This document shows, in pieces, positions 50,418-58,958 of a stretch of DNA of 64,000 bases. Position numbers and translations under genes: made by a program. Under the pieces are notes generated by a model that saw only the letters and a list, made by a program, of their open reading frames with translations, made no database searches and was not told the origin of the DNA. Within the stretch, counting starts at the first letter, position 1, and each line of letters starts with the position of its first letter. Source of the DNA: Lachnospiraceae bacterium FE2018 (GTDB lineage Bacteria > Bacillota > Clostridia > Lachnospirales > Lachnospiraceae). Where the stretch lies: contig JNKK01000005.1 of NCBI GenBank assembly GCA_000702845.1, positions 1 through 64,000 on the forward strand. The letters are read 5' to 3'.

Positions 50418-51401
50418 TTAAATACGGTCGTAGCGTTTTCCCTTCCAGTAGACATACGGTTCAATCTCTGCTTTCGGGCCAGGCTCTACCCCGTCCATAA
50501 TCCATTTCCTGAATTCCTCAAAACCGGTGCGGTCTACGATATACCCGACATGTTCTTTATGTTCAACTGCATTCGGATCTATATACTCTTCGATATAGGC
50601 GTAAGCGTTTTTGACTATTTTCATGATGCTTTCTTCGTTGCACCATTTGATGAAGTCCTCCGCGAGACGCGGATTTTTCTTGCCTGTTCGTCCGAGCAGC
50701 ACCAGCCGGAAATAATGTTCTTTGCTTCTGGTCCACGCTCTGGTAGGACAGTATGCTACACAGACACCGCATCCGATGCATTTTTTCGTATCACGCACAA
50801 CTTTGCCATTGACCAGTGAAAGCGCACCAACGGATCTGCGGCGGCAGAAGTTAATGCACTGCTCACATGCGACACAGCGGTCCGGATTATACTGGGGTTC
50901 GGTCATACCGATAATACCGAAGTCAGCCATACGTGTTTTTGCGCAGTCATTAGAACATCCGGTAAACGCGATTTTCACATGCCTGTCATTCGGAAAGATC
51001 ATATTTTCCATTTTCTGTGCAAATTCAGTCGTATCATAGCAGCCAAACGGACAGAGACGTGAACCGGGGCATGCCTCAACGTTCCGGGTGCCTGAGGAAG
51101 GATATCCCTTGCCTTTTTCAGTCTGATTCGTTCGAAGTGCATCGATAATGGACTGGACTTCTTCATTGACCTTGTCCATGTCCCGCAGATCGATCCCCGG
51201 GATTTCGATGCCCTGACGGTTTGTAATATCAATCACACCATTTCCGTATTTTTCTGCGATTTCCACAACTTTTCCGAGAGATGCGGCATCTATAATACCG
51301 CCCGGAATACGAATTCTGGATGCTGTTTCACCGCGGTGCTTGGAGTAGCGGAAGGCATTCTTTTTTAGTTTTCCGACATTTATATCAAGGTTTCCCATCA
51401 T
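50418..51401 (-). CDS. asrC: Anaerobic sulfite reductase, siroheme subunit C
   Basis: 327 aa. N-terminal sulfite-reductase half (FRYSKHRGETASRIRIPGG) and the siroheme/4Fe-4S cysteine sets ACPGSRLCPFG and TGCSNDCAK, then two ferredoxin motifs CVACEQCINFC and CIGCGVCVAYCP. Reduces sulfite to sulfide with electrons from AsrA/B. AAGGAG before ATG at 51401. The gene follows asrB by 18 nt. Confidence 0.92.
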   Translation of the reverse strand: MMGNLDINVGKLKKNAFRYSKHRGETASRIRIPGGIIDAASLGKVVEIAEKYGNGVIDITNRQGIEIPGIDLRDMDKVNEEVQSIIDALRTNQTEKGKGYPSSGTRNVEACPGSRLCPFGCYDTTEFAQKMENMIFPNDRHVKIAFTGCSNDCAKTRMADFGIIGMTEPQYNPDRCVACEQCINFCRRRSVGALSLVNGKVVRDTKKCIGCGVCVAYCPTRAWTRSKEHYFRLVLLGRTGKKNPRLAEDFIKWCNEESIMKIVKNAYAYIEEYIDPNAVEHKEHVGYIVDRTGFEEFRKWIMDGVEPGPKAEIEPYVYWKGKRYDRI

Positions 51402-51419
51402 TTTTCTCCTTCCGTTCAA

Positions 51420-52208
51420 TCAGTCCATCATCAGCTTGCCTTCTGTATAATTGAAGACCGGACCATCCAGACAGATGTATTTGTCATTGACGCGGCAGTG
51501 ACCGCATTTCCCGAGTCCGCAGCACATTTTCCGCTCATATGAGACCGTTATATTTTCGTCTTTAAAACCTTTTTTCTGCAGTTCAATGATGGTAAAACGC
51601 ATCATTGGCGGCGGACCTACTACAACAGCCTTTGCAGAAGAAGGACCGCGAAGCGGAAGATCTGCAATATACTGTGTGACAAGACCGATATTTCCTTCAT
51701 AGCCTTCTGGTGCGCCGTCAACAGTAAGAATCAGATTGAGTTTTTCCGCCCAGGTTTTCAGATCTTCCCGGAACAGCATATCATCAGGACTCTTAAAGCC
51801 GGCAATCACATATTTGTCTTTTGCGTCCGGCATGGCAGAGAGCGCGTGGATAACGCCGCGCACCGGAGAAACGCCTGTACCGCCGGCGACAACAACCGTC
51901 TCACCGCCCGCATAAAGGTCCACATCGAATCCGTTTCCGTATGGTCCGCGCAGCAGCAGAGACTGACCGGCATAGGTTTCGAACACTTCGTTTGTGACAC
52001 GGCCGACTCTTCGCATGGTCAGATCAACATAGTCCGGTCCGATGCCGCTGACAGAGATCGGCGCCTCGCCGTATTTCGGCACAGACACTTCAAAGAATTG
52101 TCCCGGCTTCACATCTCCCTCAAAATGCATGCGGAAGGTGTATTCTTTTTCAGTATGCCTGATGACTTCCATGATTTCGGAAGCAAATGGAATGTATGCA
52201 TTCATCAT
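51420..52208 (-). CDS. asrB: Anaerobic sulfite reductase, FAD/NADH subunit B
   Basis: 262 aa ferredoxin-NAD reductase type. FAD domain with RGPYGNGFD; NAD domain with VVAGGTGVSPVRG; C-terminal 2Fe-2S cysteines in CCGLGKCGHC and a fourth Cys in YICLDG. GAGGAGG upstream; start overlaps asrA's stop by ATGA, so translation is coupled. Confidence 0.92.
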   Translation of the reverse strand: MMNAYIPFASEIMEVIRHTEKEYTFRMHFEGDVKPGQFFEVSVPKYGEAPISVSGIGPDYVDLTMRRVGRVTNEVFETYAGQSLLLRGPYGNGFDVDLYAGGETVVVAGGTGVSPVRGVIHALSAMPDAKDKYVIAGFKSPDDMLFREDLKTWAEKLNLILTVDGAPEGYEGNIGLVTQYIADLPLRGPSSAKAVVVGPPPMMRFTIIELQKKGFKDENITVSYERKMCCGLGKCGHCRVNDKYICLDGPVFNYTEGKLMMD

Positions 52209-53245
52209 CCGTTTTTCACCTCCTCTGCACCCTGTTTCGCGGCTTCACAGGCAGCATTGACTTTATTTATGATATTCGTGTAGGAAATGTATTCCGGACA
52301 GATATCGTCGCACCGCCCGCAGCCGACACACATATCATATCCGAACCGCTTCCGGTAATCGTAAATCTTGTGAAGCACCTTGAATCGCATGCGCTCCCCC
52401 TGACTTCTGCGGTACTGACCTCCGCCGGCCACATTGGTATAGCCGTCAACCATACAGGAGGCACCGACTCTGCGGCGTTCGCCAACCTTTCCGTTATCGG
52501 TGTAGAAGACATCCTGCATGGTATAGCAGGTGCAGGTCGGACAGGCAAAATTACAGCGCCCGCATCCGATGCAGCGTGTGGAATATTCATCCCAGAGAGA
52601 ATCTTTCAGTATTTCAAACGGAACATCCTCCGGGATTGTCACATGTACTTTATTTTCGGTAACAAAACACGGAGAAACGTCCTGCTCCGTTTCACATGCC
52701 GCTGCAAAAATACCTTTAATACTGTTCTCGGGCACATCCGAATAATACATTCCGTTGATGCAGTCAACAGAAAAGAGATAACCGTCATCCATTTGATTGC
52801 TTTTCATGTCGACACAGAAACAGTTTTCAAAGGTGCTCTGGCAGCCGATGAGGGCAAAATGAACCAGATCTCGGCGGCGGCGGTAGAACCAGTCCTCTTC
52901 CTTACCATTTGCAAGATAAATCTGATCCAGACGTTTTACAGCGTGCATATCGCAGCTGCGCAGGAAAATCAGAACCTTCTTTTTGTTCAGATCTGCCTCC
53001 TTGACCTCCTGCTCTGTAAAAAAGAACAATGTCTCGGATAGCGGATTAAGAAATTCCTTAAACGAATAATCCGATTTATGTACAAGATCAATTTCCGGCG
53101 CAGCAGTGATCTCGTCATACATGACAACATCTGTATCCGTATATCTGCCGGCACCCTTTTTACAGACGGGCGCGAACACCCGGTATTCTTTTTGCAGTTC
53201 ACTGATCACCTGATCAAATCCCTGCGCTGACATCACAAAACCCAC
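52205..53245 (-). CDS. asrA: Anaerobic sulfite reductase, iron-sulfur subunit A
   Basis: 346 aa. Two C-terminal 4Fe-4S clusters: CIGCGRCNFACP and CVGCGRCDDICP; N-terminal domain of the AsrA/4Fe4S_17 type with LIFLRSCDMHAVKRLDQIY-like core. Start assigned to GTG at 53245, with GGAGG 6 nt upstream; the upstream in-frame ATG at 53344 lies beyond the predicted transcription start and cannot be used. Passes electrons between AsrB and AsrC. First gene of asrA-asrB-asrC-FNT, divergent from the Crp/Fnr gene. Confidence 0.9.
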   Translation of the reverse strand: MGFVMSAQGFDQVISELQKEYRVFAPVCKKGAGRYTDTDVVMYDEITAAPEIDLVHKSDYSFKEFLNPLSETLFFFTEQEVKEADLNKKKVLIFLRSCDMHAVKRLDQIYLANGKEEDWFYRRRRDLVHFALIGCQSTFENCFCVDMKSNQMDDGYLFSVDCINGMYYSDVPENSIKGIFAAACETEQDVSPCFVTENKVHVTIPEDVPFEILKDSLWDEYSTRCIGCGRCNFACPTCTCYTMQDVFYTDNGKVGERRRVGASCMVDGYTNVAGGGQYRRSQGERMRFKVLHKIYDYRKRFGYDMCVGCGRCDDICPEYISYTNIINKVNAACEAAKQGAEEVKNG

Positions 53246-53308
53246 GGGATACCTCCTCTCATCAGCGGTTGTTTCCATGATCACGTTAAATAATACAAAT
53301 ATAATAAT

Positions 53309-53376
53309 ATTATAAGAGAAAAACGCATGAACAGCGTTGCGCATGCAACATTTGACCGCTAAATTTGAGTTATAAT
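53309..53376. promoter_or_regulatory. Divergent asr/crp promoters with one central FNR-like operator
   Basis: Operator GTTGC-GCAT-GCAAC (53336-53349), 5-4-5 palindrome like a CRP/FNR site. Minus-strand -10 TATAAT (53309-53314) and plus-strand -10 TATAAT (53371-53376) both lack a -35. Both predicted start points (53302, 53383) lie 40.5 bp from the operator centre, the position of class II activation. Confidence 0.65.
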
Positions 53377-53423
53377 GAATTAAGGATGCAATCTATACGA
53401 TGTGTTACAGGGGGATATGTACA

Positions 53424-54086
53424 ATGTGTCGTTCGATAGAAGATCAATATAGCGACATTGCTTTGTTTGATGGTATTAATCCAGAAGATATAAAAGCAAT
53501 GCTGCGCTGTCTGCAGCCTGTCCGGAGAAGATACCGGCGGCAGGAATATATTCTGCTGGATATGGACAATGTGGAAATGGTCGGACTCGTGCTGAACGGA
53601 ACGGTACATATACTGAAAGAGGACCATTACGGGCATCAGGTGCTGCTCACTTACGCAAATCGCGGCGATCTGTTCGGTGATTCATTTTCCCTGCAGCGCA
53701 GAAATATTGCGAGGGTCTCATATCATGCGGCAACAGATGTGGAACTTCTTATGATGCCATTAACAAAAGTGCTGCAGACATGCAGTCACACCTGTCCGTT
53801 TCATCAGCAGCTCATCCGGAATCTGTTCGAGCAAATTGCAGAAAAAAACGCGGCGCTCATGGATAAAATCAATATCATCTCCATGACGACGCTGCGCGAA
53901 AAGATCCTCGCTTATCTGACTCTGCTGTCAGAGAAGGCGGGAAACACCACATTTGAAGTCTCCCTCTCCCGCTCGGAAATGGCTGCATACCTCTGCACCA
54001 ATCGCAGTGCCATGTCGCGGGAACTGGCAAAAATGCAGGAGGAAGGACTGATCCGGTTTGACAAGAACATATTTGAATTGATGTGA
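53424..54086 (+). CDS. Crp/Fnr-family transcriptional regulator
   Basis: 220 aa. N-terminal cyclic-nucleotide-binding-like beta roll (about 20-125), dimer helix (FEQIAEKNAALMDKINI region), C-terminal winged helix with recognition helix in SRSEMAAYLCTNRSAMSREL. It lacks the FNR N-terminal four-cysteine cluster; a Cys-Ser-His-Thr-Cys sequence near residue 125-131 is the only cysteine group, so redox or sulfur sensing is conceivable. ATG at 53424 follows GGGGG at 10 nt. Divergent from the asr operon with a single palindrome between, so it very likely controls asrABC-FNT and itself. Ligand unknown. Confidence 0.88.
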   Translation: MCRSIEDQYSDIALFDGINPEDIKAMLRCLQPVRRRYRRQEYILLDMDNVEMVGLVLNGTVHILKEDHYGHQVLLTYANRGDLFGDSFSLQRRNIARVSYHAATDVELLMMPLTKVLQTCSHTCPFHQQLIRNLFEQIAEKNAALMDKINIISMTTLREKILAYLTLLSEKAGNTTFEVSLSRSEMAAYLCTNRSAMSRELAKMQEEGLIRFDKNIFELM

Positions 54087-54122
54087 ATTATTTCTGTATT
54101 TAAAATTGAACAAATACACAAA

Positions 54123-54162
54123 TCAAAAAGCCGGAAAGTACTGTACATCAATACTTTCCGGC
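54123..54162 (-). terminator. Terminator of the tRNA gene
   Basis: 11-bp stem GCCGGAAAGTA (54130-54140) / TACTTTCCGGC (54152-54162); minus-strand tail TTTTTGATTTG. Confidence 0.85.
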
Positions 54163-54165
54163 CCG

Positions 54166-54238
54166 TGGAGCATATGAGATTCGAACTCACGACCTCTACA
54201 ATGCGAATGTAGCGCGCTCCCAACTGCGCCAATGCCCC
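54166..54238 (-). tRNA. tRNA-Ala (anticodon CGC)
   Basis: 73 nt. Acceptor GGGGCAT/ATGCTCC with a G3:U70 wobble, the alanine identity element; anticodon stem CTACA/TGTAG with loop TTCGCAT (CGC, reads GCG); T-loop GTTCGAATC; discriminator A. The 3' CCA is not encoded. Own promoter and terminator. Confidence 0.95.
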
Positions 54239-54247
54239 ATACACAGT

Positions 54248-54276
54248 ACTATAGACGCATTTTCAGATTCTGTCAA
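54248..54276 (-). promoter_or_regulatory. Promoter of tRNA-Ala
   Basis: Minus strand perfect TTGACA (54271-54276), 17-bp spacer, TATAGT (54248-54253); predicted +1 about 3 nt upstream of the mature tRNA. Confidence 0.9.
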
Positions 54277-54295
54277 ATTAATCTGAATTTCCAGC

Positions 54296-54324
54296 TTGAC
54301 ATTCCTGCCGCGCCGGTGTATTGT
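54296..54324 (+). promoter_or_regulatory. Promoter of the YitT-family gene
   Basis: TTGACA (54296-54301), 17-bp spacer, TATTGT (54319-54324). A small hairpin GGTGAC/GTCACC (54343-54359) lies in the leader. Confidence 0.65.
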
Positions 54325-54405
54325 GAGCCTTGTATCGATTTGGGTGACTCAAGGTCACCGTTTTACAGAGACAGGAATTGCCTGCACCATTTCTGAGGTA
54401 TTACA

Positions 54406-55269
54406 ATGCAATCCACAGTAAAAAAGATCCTTTACAGTATCATCGGCTGTTTTCTCTGCGGTGCGGCTGCCAACTGGGTAGCGCTGCCGAACGGATTTCC
54501 TGTGACCGGCGTCACAGGTCTCTGCATGACCATTGAACAATTTACAGGGATTAATTATTCTCTGATTTATTACGCATTTTCCGTTGTGATTCTGATCATC
54601 TCATTTTTCCTTCTGAGCAGAGCGGAGTCGGCCAGCATTGTCTTTCTCTCCCTGCTGTTTCCGGCAGTACTCTGGCTGATGAATCACTTTACAGTTGCGA
54701 TCATTTTCAAAGAAAAACTGATTGCCGCAGCTCTTCTCGGCGTTCTGAACGGAGCCGGTACCGGCATTGTGCTGCGTGTCGGCTGGTCTTACGGCGGTCT
54801 GGATACAATCACCAAAATCGTTAAGAAACTGTTCTTCAAGAGTACTGAAATGCGGACCGTAATGCTCTGCTGTGACGCCTGTATTATGATCATTATGCTT
54901 TTCGCTTTCTCACTGGATGCCGTCGCCTATGCCTTTATCGGAGAACTTGTATGCGTCAACAGCATGAACTTTGTTCTCTTCCTGGGACCAAAACTCTATG
55001 ATATACAGATTGTGGCTGACCGCTATGAAGAGATCCAGCAGTATGTTGTCGATGATCTCCACAAAACATCTACCATTCATCCGGTGACCGGCGGCTACAC
55101 CGGTCGGGTGAAGCAGCAGATTGACTGTGTCTGCACATCACGGGAATATCTGAAGCTTCGGGAATATCTGCTTGAAAAAGATATTGACTGCTTTCTGAAA
55201 GTCATGCCAATGATGCACGTCTTCGGACATAACAAGGATTTTGAAAAATTAACGGACGAGATCATGTGA
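54406..55269 (+). CDS. YitT/DUF2179-family membrane protein
   Basis: 287 aa. Five hydrophobic spans in the first ~200 residues with the GLPNGFPVTGVTG-type motif (here LPNGFPVTGVTGL near 27-39) and VGWSYGGLDTI, both typical of YitT; C-terminal soluble DUF2179 domain with the glycine stretch GGYTGRVKQQI. GAGGT precedes ATG. Function of the family is unproven; some members are cell-envelope or transporter related. It has its own promoter and terminator, so is a single-gene unit. Confidence 0.87.
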   Translation: MQSTVKKILYSIIGCFLCGAAANWVALPNGFPVTGVTGLCMTIEQFTGINYSLIYYAFSVVILIISFFLLSRAESASIVFLSLLFPAVLWLMNHFTVAIIFKEKLIAAALLGVLNGAGTGIVLRVGWSYGGLDTITKIVKKLFFKSTEMRTVMLCCDACIMIIMLFAFSLDAVAYAFIGELVCVNSMNFVLFLGPKLYDIQIVADRYEEIQQYVVDDLHKTSTIHPVTGGYTGRVKQQIDCVCTSREYLKLREYLLEKDIDCFLKVMPMMHVFGHNKDFEKLTDEIM

Positions 55270-55284
55270 TCCCGCCCGTTTTTT
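55252..55284 (+). terminator. Terminator overlapping the YitT-family stop
   Basis: Stem with inner GATCA/TGATC and outer ACGG/CCGT, ending in TTTTTT at 55279-55284. Confidence 0.7.
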
Positions 55285-55299
55285 CAATACTTAATACTA

Positions 55300-56937
55300 T
55301 TACATCAGCGGTGCAATAAGCTTCATGACACTGCCGATCAGTTTATAAGAGATTTTTTCCTTCCTGATGGTCTTCAGAGTTACCTTTCTGCACTTTGCAA
55401 GCGTCTCCTGGAAATCCTTCTCTATCTCCGGAATGCATGCAGTTTTATAAAGATAGGCTGCACACTCGAAGTGATGATACAGGCTCCTGTAATCCATGTT
55501 AATGGTGCCGACAACGGCCTTTTCGTCGTCACTGACCACAACCTTTGCGTGCACAAATCCGGGCGTATACTCGTAGATCTGAACCCCTGCCTTTGTCAGT
55601 TCCCGGTAATGTGTTTTTGCAAGTGAATACGCGATTGCCTTATCCGGAATTCCCGGCAGGATCAGCTTGACTTCTACCCCGCGCTGCGCGGCATACTGAA
55701 GCGCTGTCTTAAGCTCACCGTCCAGAATCAGATACGGCGTCATGATGTGAACATAGGTACCGGCGCGGTTCAGAATATCCATATAAACCGTCTCGCCCAC
55801 TTTGTAGCTGTCCATCGGATTATCACAGTACGGGACAACATATCCGTCCAGCGGTTCTTCGTTCTTTATGCCGGTCTGCAGCCCCGTTCTCTTAACCGGT
55901 GCATTGAGATACGGTGTAAAAACCGGATCTTTTTCTTCAATATTCCACATCTGCAGAAACATCAGCGTGAGACTCTGTACCGCGTCACCCTTCAGCATAA
56001 TAGCTGTGTCTTTCCAGTGACCGAAACGCTCAATCCGGTTGATGTATTCGTCTGCCAGATTGACGCCGCCGGTAAATCCGACCTTCCCGTCGATGACCAG
56101 TATCTTTCTGTGATCGCGATTGTTATAGTGGGTAGAAAGGACCGGCGTAATCGGAGCGAACGGTCTCGCTTTGATTCCCCGTTCCTCCATCAGTTTCCAG
56201 TAGCCGGCCGGAAGCGTGGACATCTCACACATGCCGTCATACATCACGCGTACATCAACGCCTTCTTCCGCCTTCCGCAGCAGGATCTCCAGTATCTTTC
56301 CCCACATATATCCTTCTTCGATGATGAAATACTCCATGAAAATAAACTTCTCGGCTTTCTCGAGTTCTTCGAGCATCGCCTCGAATTTATATTCACCAAG
56401 CGGGAAATACTGTACCTGAGTCTGGTCAAATGCCGGAAAGCAGCCGCTGTGATTCAGGTATTTAACCAGATCATCCGTATCGCCTCCATCTACGGCAAGC
56501 GCCTGCATAACCCGGTCATCCTGCGGGATGGCACTGGCGGTAGACGCAATCAGTTCCGCCTCCCGCTTCATAACTCTCTGCTGTCCCGGATTCAACATTG
56601 TATATGCAAACATAATGGCACCGGGAACAGGGATAATGGACAGCAGCAGCATCCACGTCAGTTTTGCCGAAGCGTCGATATCGCAGTTAAACAGGTAGAT
56701 TTCCATCACCACCATGAAAGTGACCAAAATCGCCCGGATGAGCTTTACATGCTCATATAAGAAAAAATAAATTGATACGATGATCGCAACCTGCAGCACA
56801 AGCAGAACCGCAATGATCATAAAGCGGCTGAACACCAGTGAAAGAATTCCCTTCCGTCTCGGTTTTGCCAGGCGGCATACAATTTCCTCAGCCGGAATGT
56901 TTCTCGTGGATTCTGCATTCTGATTCATTTCATCCAT
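55300..56937 (-). CDS. cls: Cardiolipin synthase (two HKD motifs)
   Basis: 545 aa. Two or three N-terminal membrane spans (about 35-110) and two phospholipase D halves: HYNNRDHRKILVIDG and HAKVVVSDDE, each followed by the usual GGVNLAD/GTINMD pattern. Condenses two phosphatidylglycerols to cardiolipin and glycerol. Start at 56937 because GGGAGGAGAG is just upstream; an ATG seven codons earlier has none. Convergent with the YitT gene; shares the strand with argD but is not operonic with it. Confidence 0.92.
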   Translation of the reverse strand: MDEMNQNAESTRNIPAEEIVCRLAKPRRKGILSLVFSRFMIIAVLLVLQVAIIVSIYFFLYEHVKLIRAILVTFMVVMEIYLFNCDIDASAKLTWMLLLSIIPVPGAIMFAYTMLNPGQQRVMKREAELIASTASAIPQDDRVMQALAVDGGDTDDLVKYLNHSGCFPAFDQTQVQYFPLGEYKFEAMLEELEKAEKFIFMEYFIIEEGYMWGKILEILLRKAEEGVDVRVMYDGMCEMSTLPAGYWKLMEERGIKARPFAPITPVLSTHYNNRDHRKILVIDGKVGFTGGVNLADEYINRIERFGHWKDTAIMLKGDAVQSLTLMFLQMWNIEEKDPVFTPYLNAPVKRTGLQTGIKNEEPLDGYVVPYCDNPMDSYKVGETVYMDILNRAGTYVHIMTPYLILDGELKTALQYAAQRGVEVKLILPGIPDKAIAYSLAKTHYRELTKAGVQIYEYTPGFVHAKVVVSDDEKAVVGTINMDYRSLYHHFECAAYLYKTACIPEIEKDFQETLAKCRKVTLKTIRKEKISYKLIGSVMKLIAPLM

Positions 56938-57018
56938 TGGTACTCTCCTCCCCCTCATACATAATCGGAGAACATCAGTTCCGCGTTTCTAAAGCTTTTA
57001 TAAATCTCTGCCGGATTC

Positions 57019-57047
57019 TTGACTCTGTCTATCGTTGTGCCTATAAT
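57019..57047 (+). promoter_or_regulatory. Promoter of the HD-domain gene
   Basis: TTGACT (57019-57024), 17-bp spacer, TATAAT (57042-57047), about 49 nt before the ATG at 57103. Confidence 0.82.
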
Positions 57048-57102
57048 CACATCATAATCGTTTCCATATCGACGGTCAAGCAAAGGAGAAGAGACGGGTT
57101 CT

Positions 57103-57618
57103 ATGAATCAGAAAGAACAGAAAATCTGCAGGGATATCAAACAGCACGGACATGACATTCTCTGCTCCGATCTGTTTCAGCAGGCAGGCAGACAGGCACA
57201 TCATCTGCGCAGTACCGTGTCTGATCATTCCCTGAATGTATGTATTACAGGCGTCCGGCTCTGCAGCCTTCTGCAGCATTTCGGGATCCGGCTGAACGAA
57301 AAAGAAATCATCCAGGCATCTCTGTGTCACGACCTCGGCATGGTCGGCAGAGACCGGAAATACAGGACGCGCCTCAGAGCATGGCGGTTCCATCCAGATG
57401 AATCCGCAAAGCTTGCAAAGTCGATTGTTCCTGATCTGGATCCTTCTGTCGAATCCATAATCAAAACGCACATGTGGCCGGGCCCCTGCGGACGCCCGCA
57501 GACAAAGGAAGGCGTCATTCTCAACATGGCAGACAAATATGCCAGTATTGCCGACTGGACAAGTGCCGTAACAGGACGCAGATATAAGGACAGAATAAAG
57601 CAGGTGATCTCCGAATGA
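57103..57618 (+). CDS. Small HD-domain phosphohydrolase
   Basis: 171 aa. Metal ligands: His42 (SDHSLNV), His76/Asp77 in LCHDLGM, later HPDESAK and KTHMWPGP, a compact HD set. No membrane span. Likely phosphohydrolase of nucleotides or a regulatory HD protein; the family is broad. Single gene with own promoter; stop codon lies inside a terminator stem. Confidence 0.82.
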   Translation: MNQKEQKICRDIKQHGHDILCSDLFQQAGRQAHHLRSTVSDHSLNVCITGVRLCSLLQHFGIRLNEKEIIQASLCHDLGMVGRDRKYRTRLRAWRFHPDESAKLAKSIVPDLDPSVESIIKTHMWPGPCGRPQTKEGVILNMADKYASIADWTSAVTGRRYKDRIKQVISE

Positions 57619-57626
57619 TCACCTGC
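57600..57626. terminator. Bidirectional terminator between HD-domain gene and argD
   Basis: 10-bp stem GCAGGTGATC (57600-57609) / GATCACCTGC (57617-57626), 7-nt loop, TTTAT tail on the plus strand and CTTTATTC on the minus strand. Confidence 0.8.
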
Positions 57627-57666
57627 TTTATCAGCTTATTCCTATTTCATTTTTCTTTATATCTTC

Positions 57667-58875
57667 TCACTTATTCAGGCTTTCGACTGCCCGGCACAGC
57701 TTCTCTTTCATTTCATCAATCTGTGCTTCTGTGATTATCAGCGGCGGCGCAAGACGCAGGACATTTCCTTCCGCACTGATTGTCAGAAGACCTTCCTTGT
57801 GTGCCGCGAGGATGATATCACCCGCTTTACAGTCAGCATTCACCAGCAGCCCCTGCAGAAAACCTTTTCCGCGCCTTCCATAGAAAACAGCCGGATAAGC
57901 CGCTGCGATTTCTTCCAGTGTCTGCTCGAGATACGGCGCCGTCTGTTTTACATGGTCCACCAGGTTCATTTCATCATAAAGATCGAATACCGTGCTGACC
58001 GCGCGCAGCGCGAACGGATTTCCGCCGTATGTCGTACCGTGGTCGCCCGGCTTCAGCGAGTTTTCTGCCAGCTTTTCATTTAATACAAATGCACCCACCG
58101 GAACGCCGCAGCCGAGCGCTTTCGCGACGGTCGTGATATCCGGTTTAATGCCGTACTCCTGGTAGGCAAAAAGATAACCGGTCCGTCCCATTCCGCACTG
58201 AATCTCATCGAGAATCAGCACAATGTCCTTTTCATCGCAGATCTCCCGGATTCCTTTGATAAAGTCTGCGTCTGCCGGATAAATGCCGCCCTCTCCCTGC
58301 AGCGTTTCCAGAATGATCGCACAGGTCTTATCTGTAATCTGCGCTTTGACACTCTCCAGATTGTTGAATTCTGCAAATTTCACACCGCCGATCAATGGTT
58401 TGAACGGTGCCTGATACGCATCATTTCCGGTAACGGAAAGTGCGCCGAGACTTCTTCCGTGGAAAGAGTGCTTCATTGCGATGATCTCATGATCGGTGCT
58501 GCCGTCTTTCAGAAACGCATATTTGCGGGCTGCCTTAATCGCGCCCTCAATTGCCTCTGTACCGCTGTTCGTGAAGAACACCTTCGAGAGACCGGTTGCC
58601 TCAACAACCTTGCGGGACGCCTCAGCCATCGGCACGTTATAGTACAGATTTGAAGTGTGCACCAGCTGATCGATCTGATCCTTCAGCGCGGCATTCAGCT
58701 TCTCGTTTCCATAACCAAGCGCATAGACTGCAATACCTGCCGCGAAGTCAAGATATTCTTTTCCGTCTGTATCATAGAGATATGCGCCTTTCCCCTTCTC
58801 CAGAACCATCTGGAACCGGTTGTAAGTGTGCAGGACATACTGCTCTGACTGGTTGATATATTCCTGTGTATTCAT
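57667..58875 (-). CDS. argD: Acetylornithine aminotransferase
   Basis: 402 aa PLP enzyme of arginine biosynthesis: N-acetylglutamate semialdehyde plus glutamate to N-acetylornithine. Class III aminotransferase features: FFTNSGTEAIEGAIKAARKY, HSFHGRS, LDEIQCGMGRTG, the PLP lysine in TTVAKALGCG, and HGTTYGGNPFA. Start at 58875 where GGATGGAG lies upstream; an ATG 11 codons earlier lacks a site. Last gene of argCJBD. Confidence 0.92.
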   Translation of the reverse strand: MNTQEYINQSEQYVLHTYNRFQMVLEKGKGAYLYDTDGKEYLDFAAGIAVYALGYGNEKLNAALKDQIDQLVHTSNLYYNVPMAEASRKVVEATGLSKVFFTNSGTEAIEGAIKAARKYAFLKDGSTDHEIIAMKHSFHGRSLGALSVTGNDAYQAPFKPLIGGVKFAEFNNLESVKAQITDKTCAIILETLQGEGGIYPADADFIKGIREICDEKDIVLILDEIQCGMGRTGYLFAYQEYGIKPDITTVAKALGCGVPVGAFVLNEKLAENSLKPGDHGTTYGGNPFALRAVSTVFDLYDEMNLVDHVKQTAPYLEQTLEEIAAAYPAVFYGRRGKGFLQGLLVNADCKAGDIILAAHKEGLLTISAEGNVLRLAPPLIITEAQIDEMKEKLCRAVESLNK

Positions 58876-58958
58876 AATGATCTCCATCCCGCCTCTGAAT
58901 AACGGCACTGTTTTTTATACTTGTTACTGCTTTTAATTCGTGTATATCTTGTCATTCG

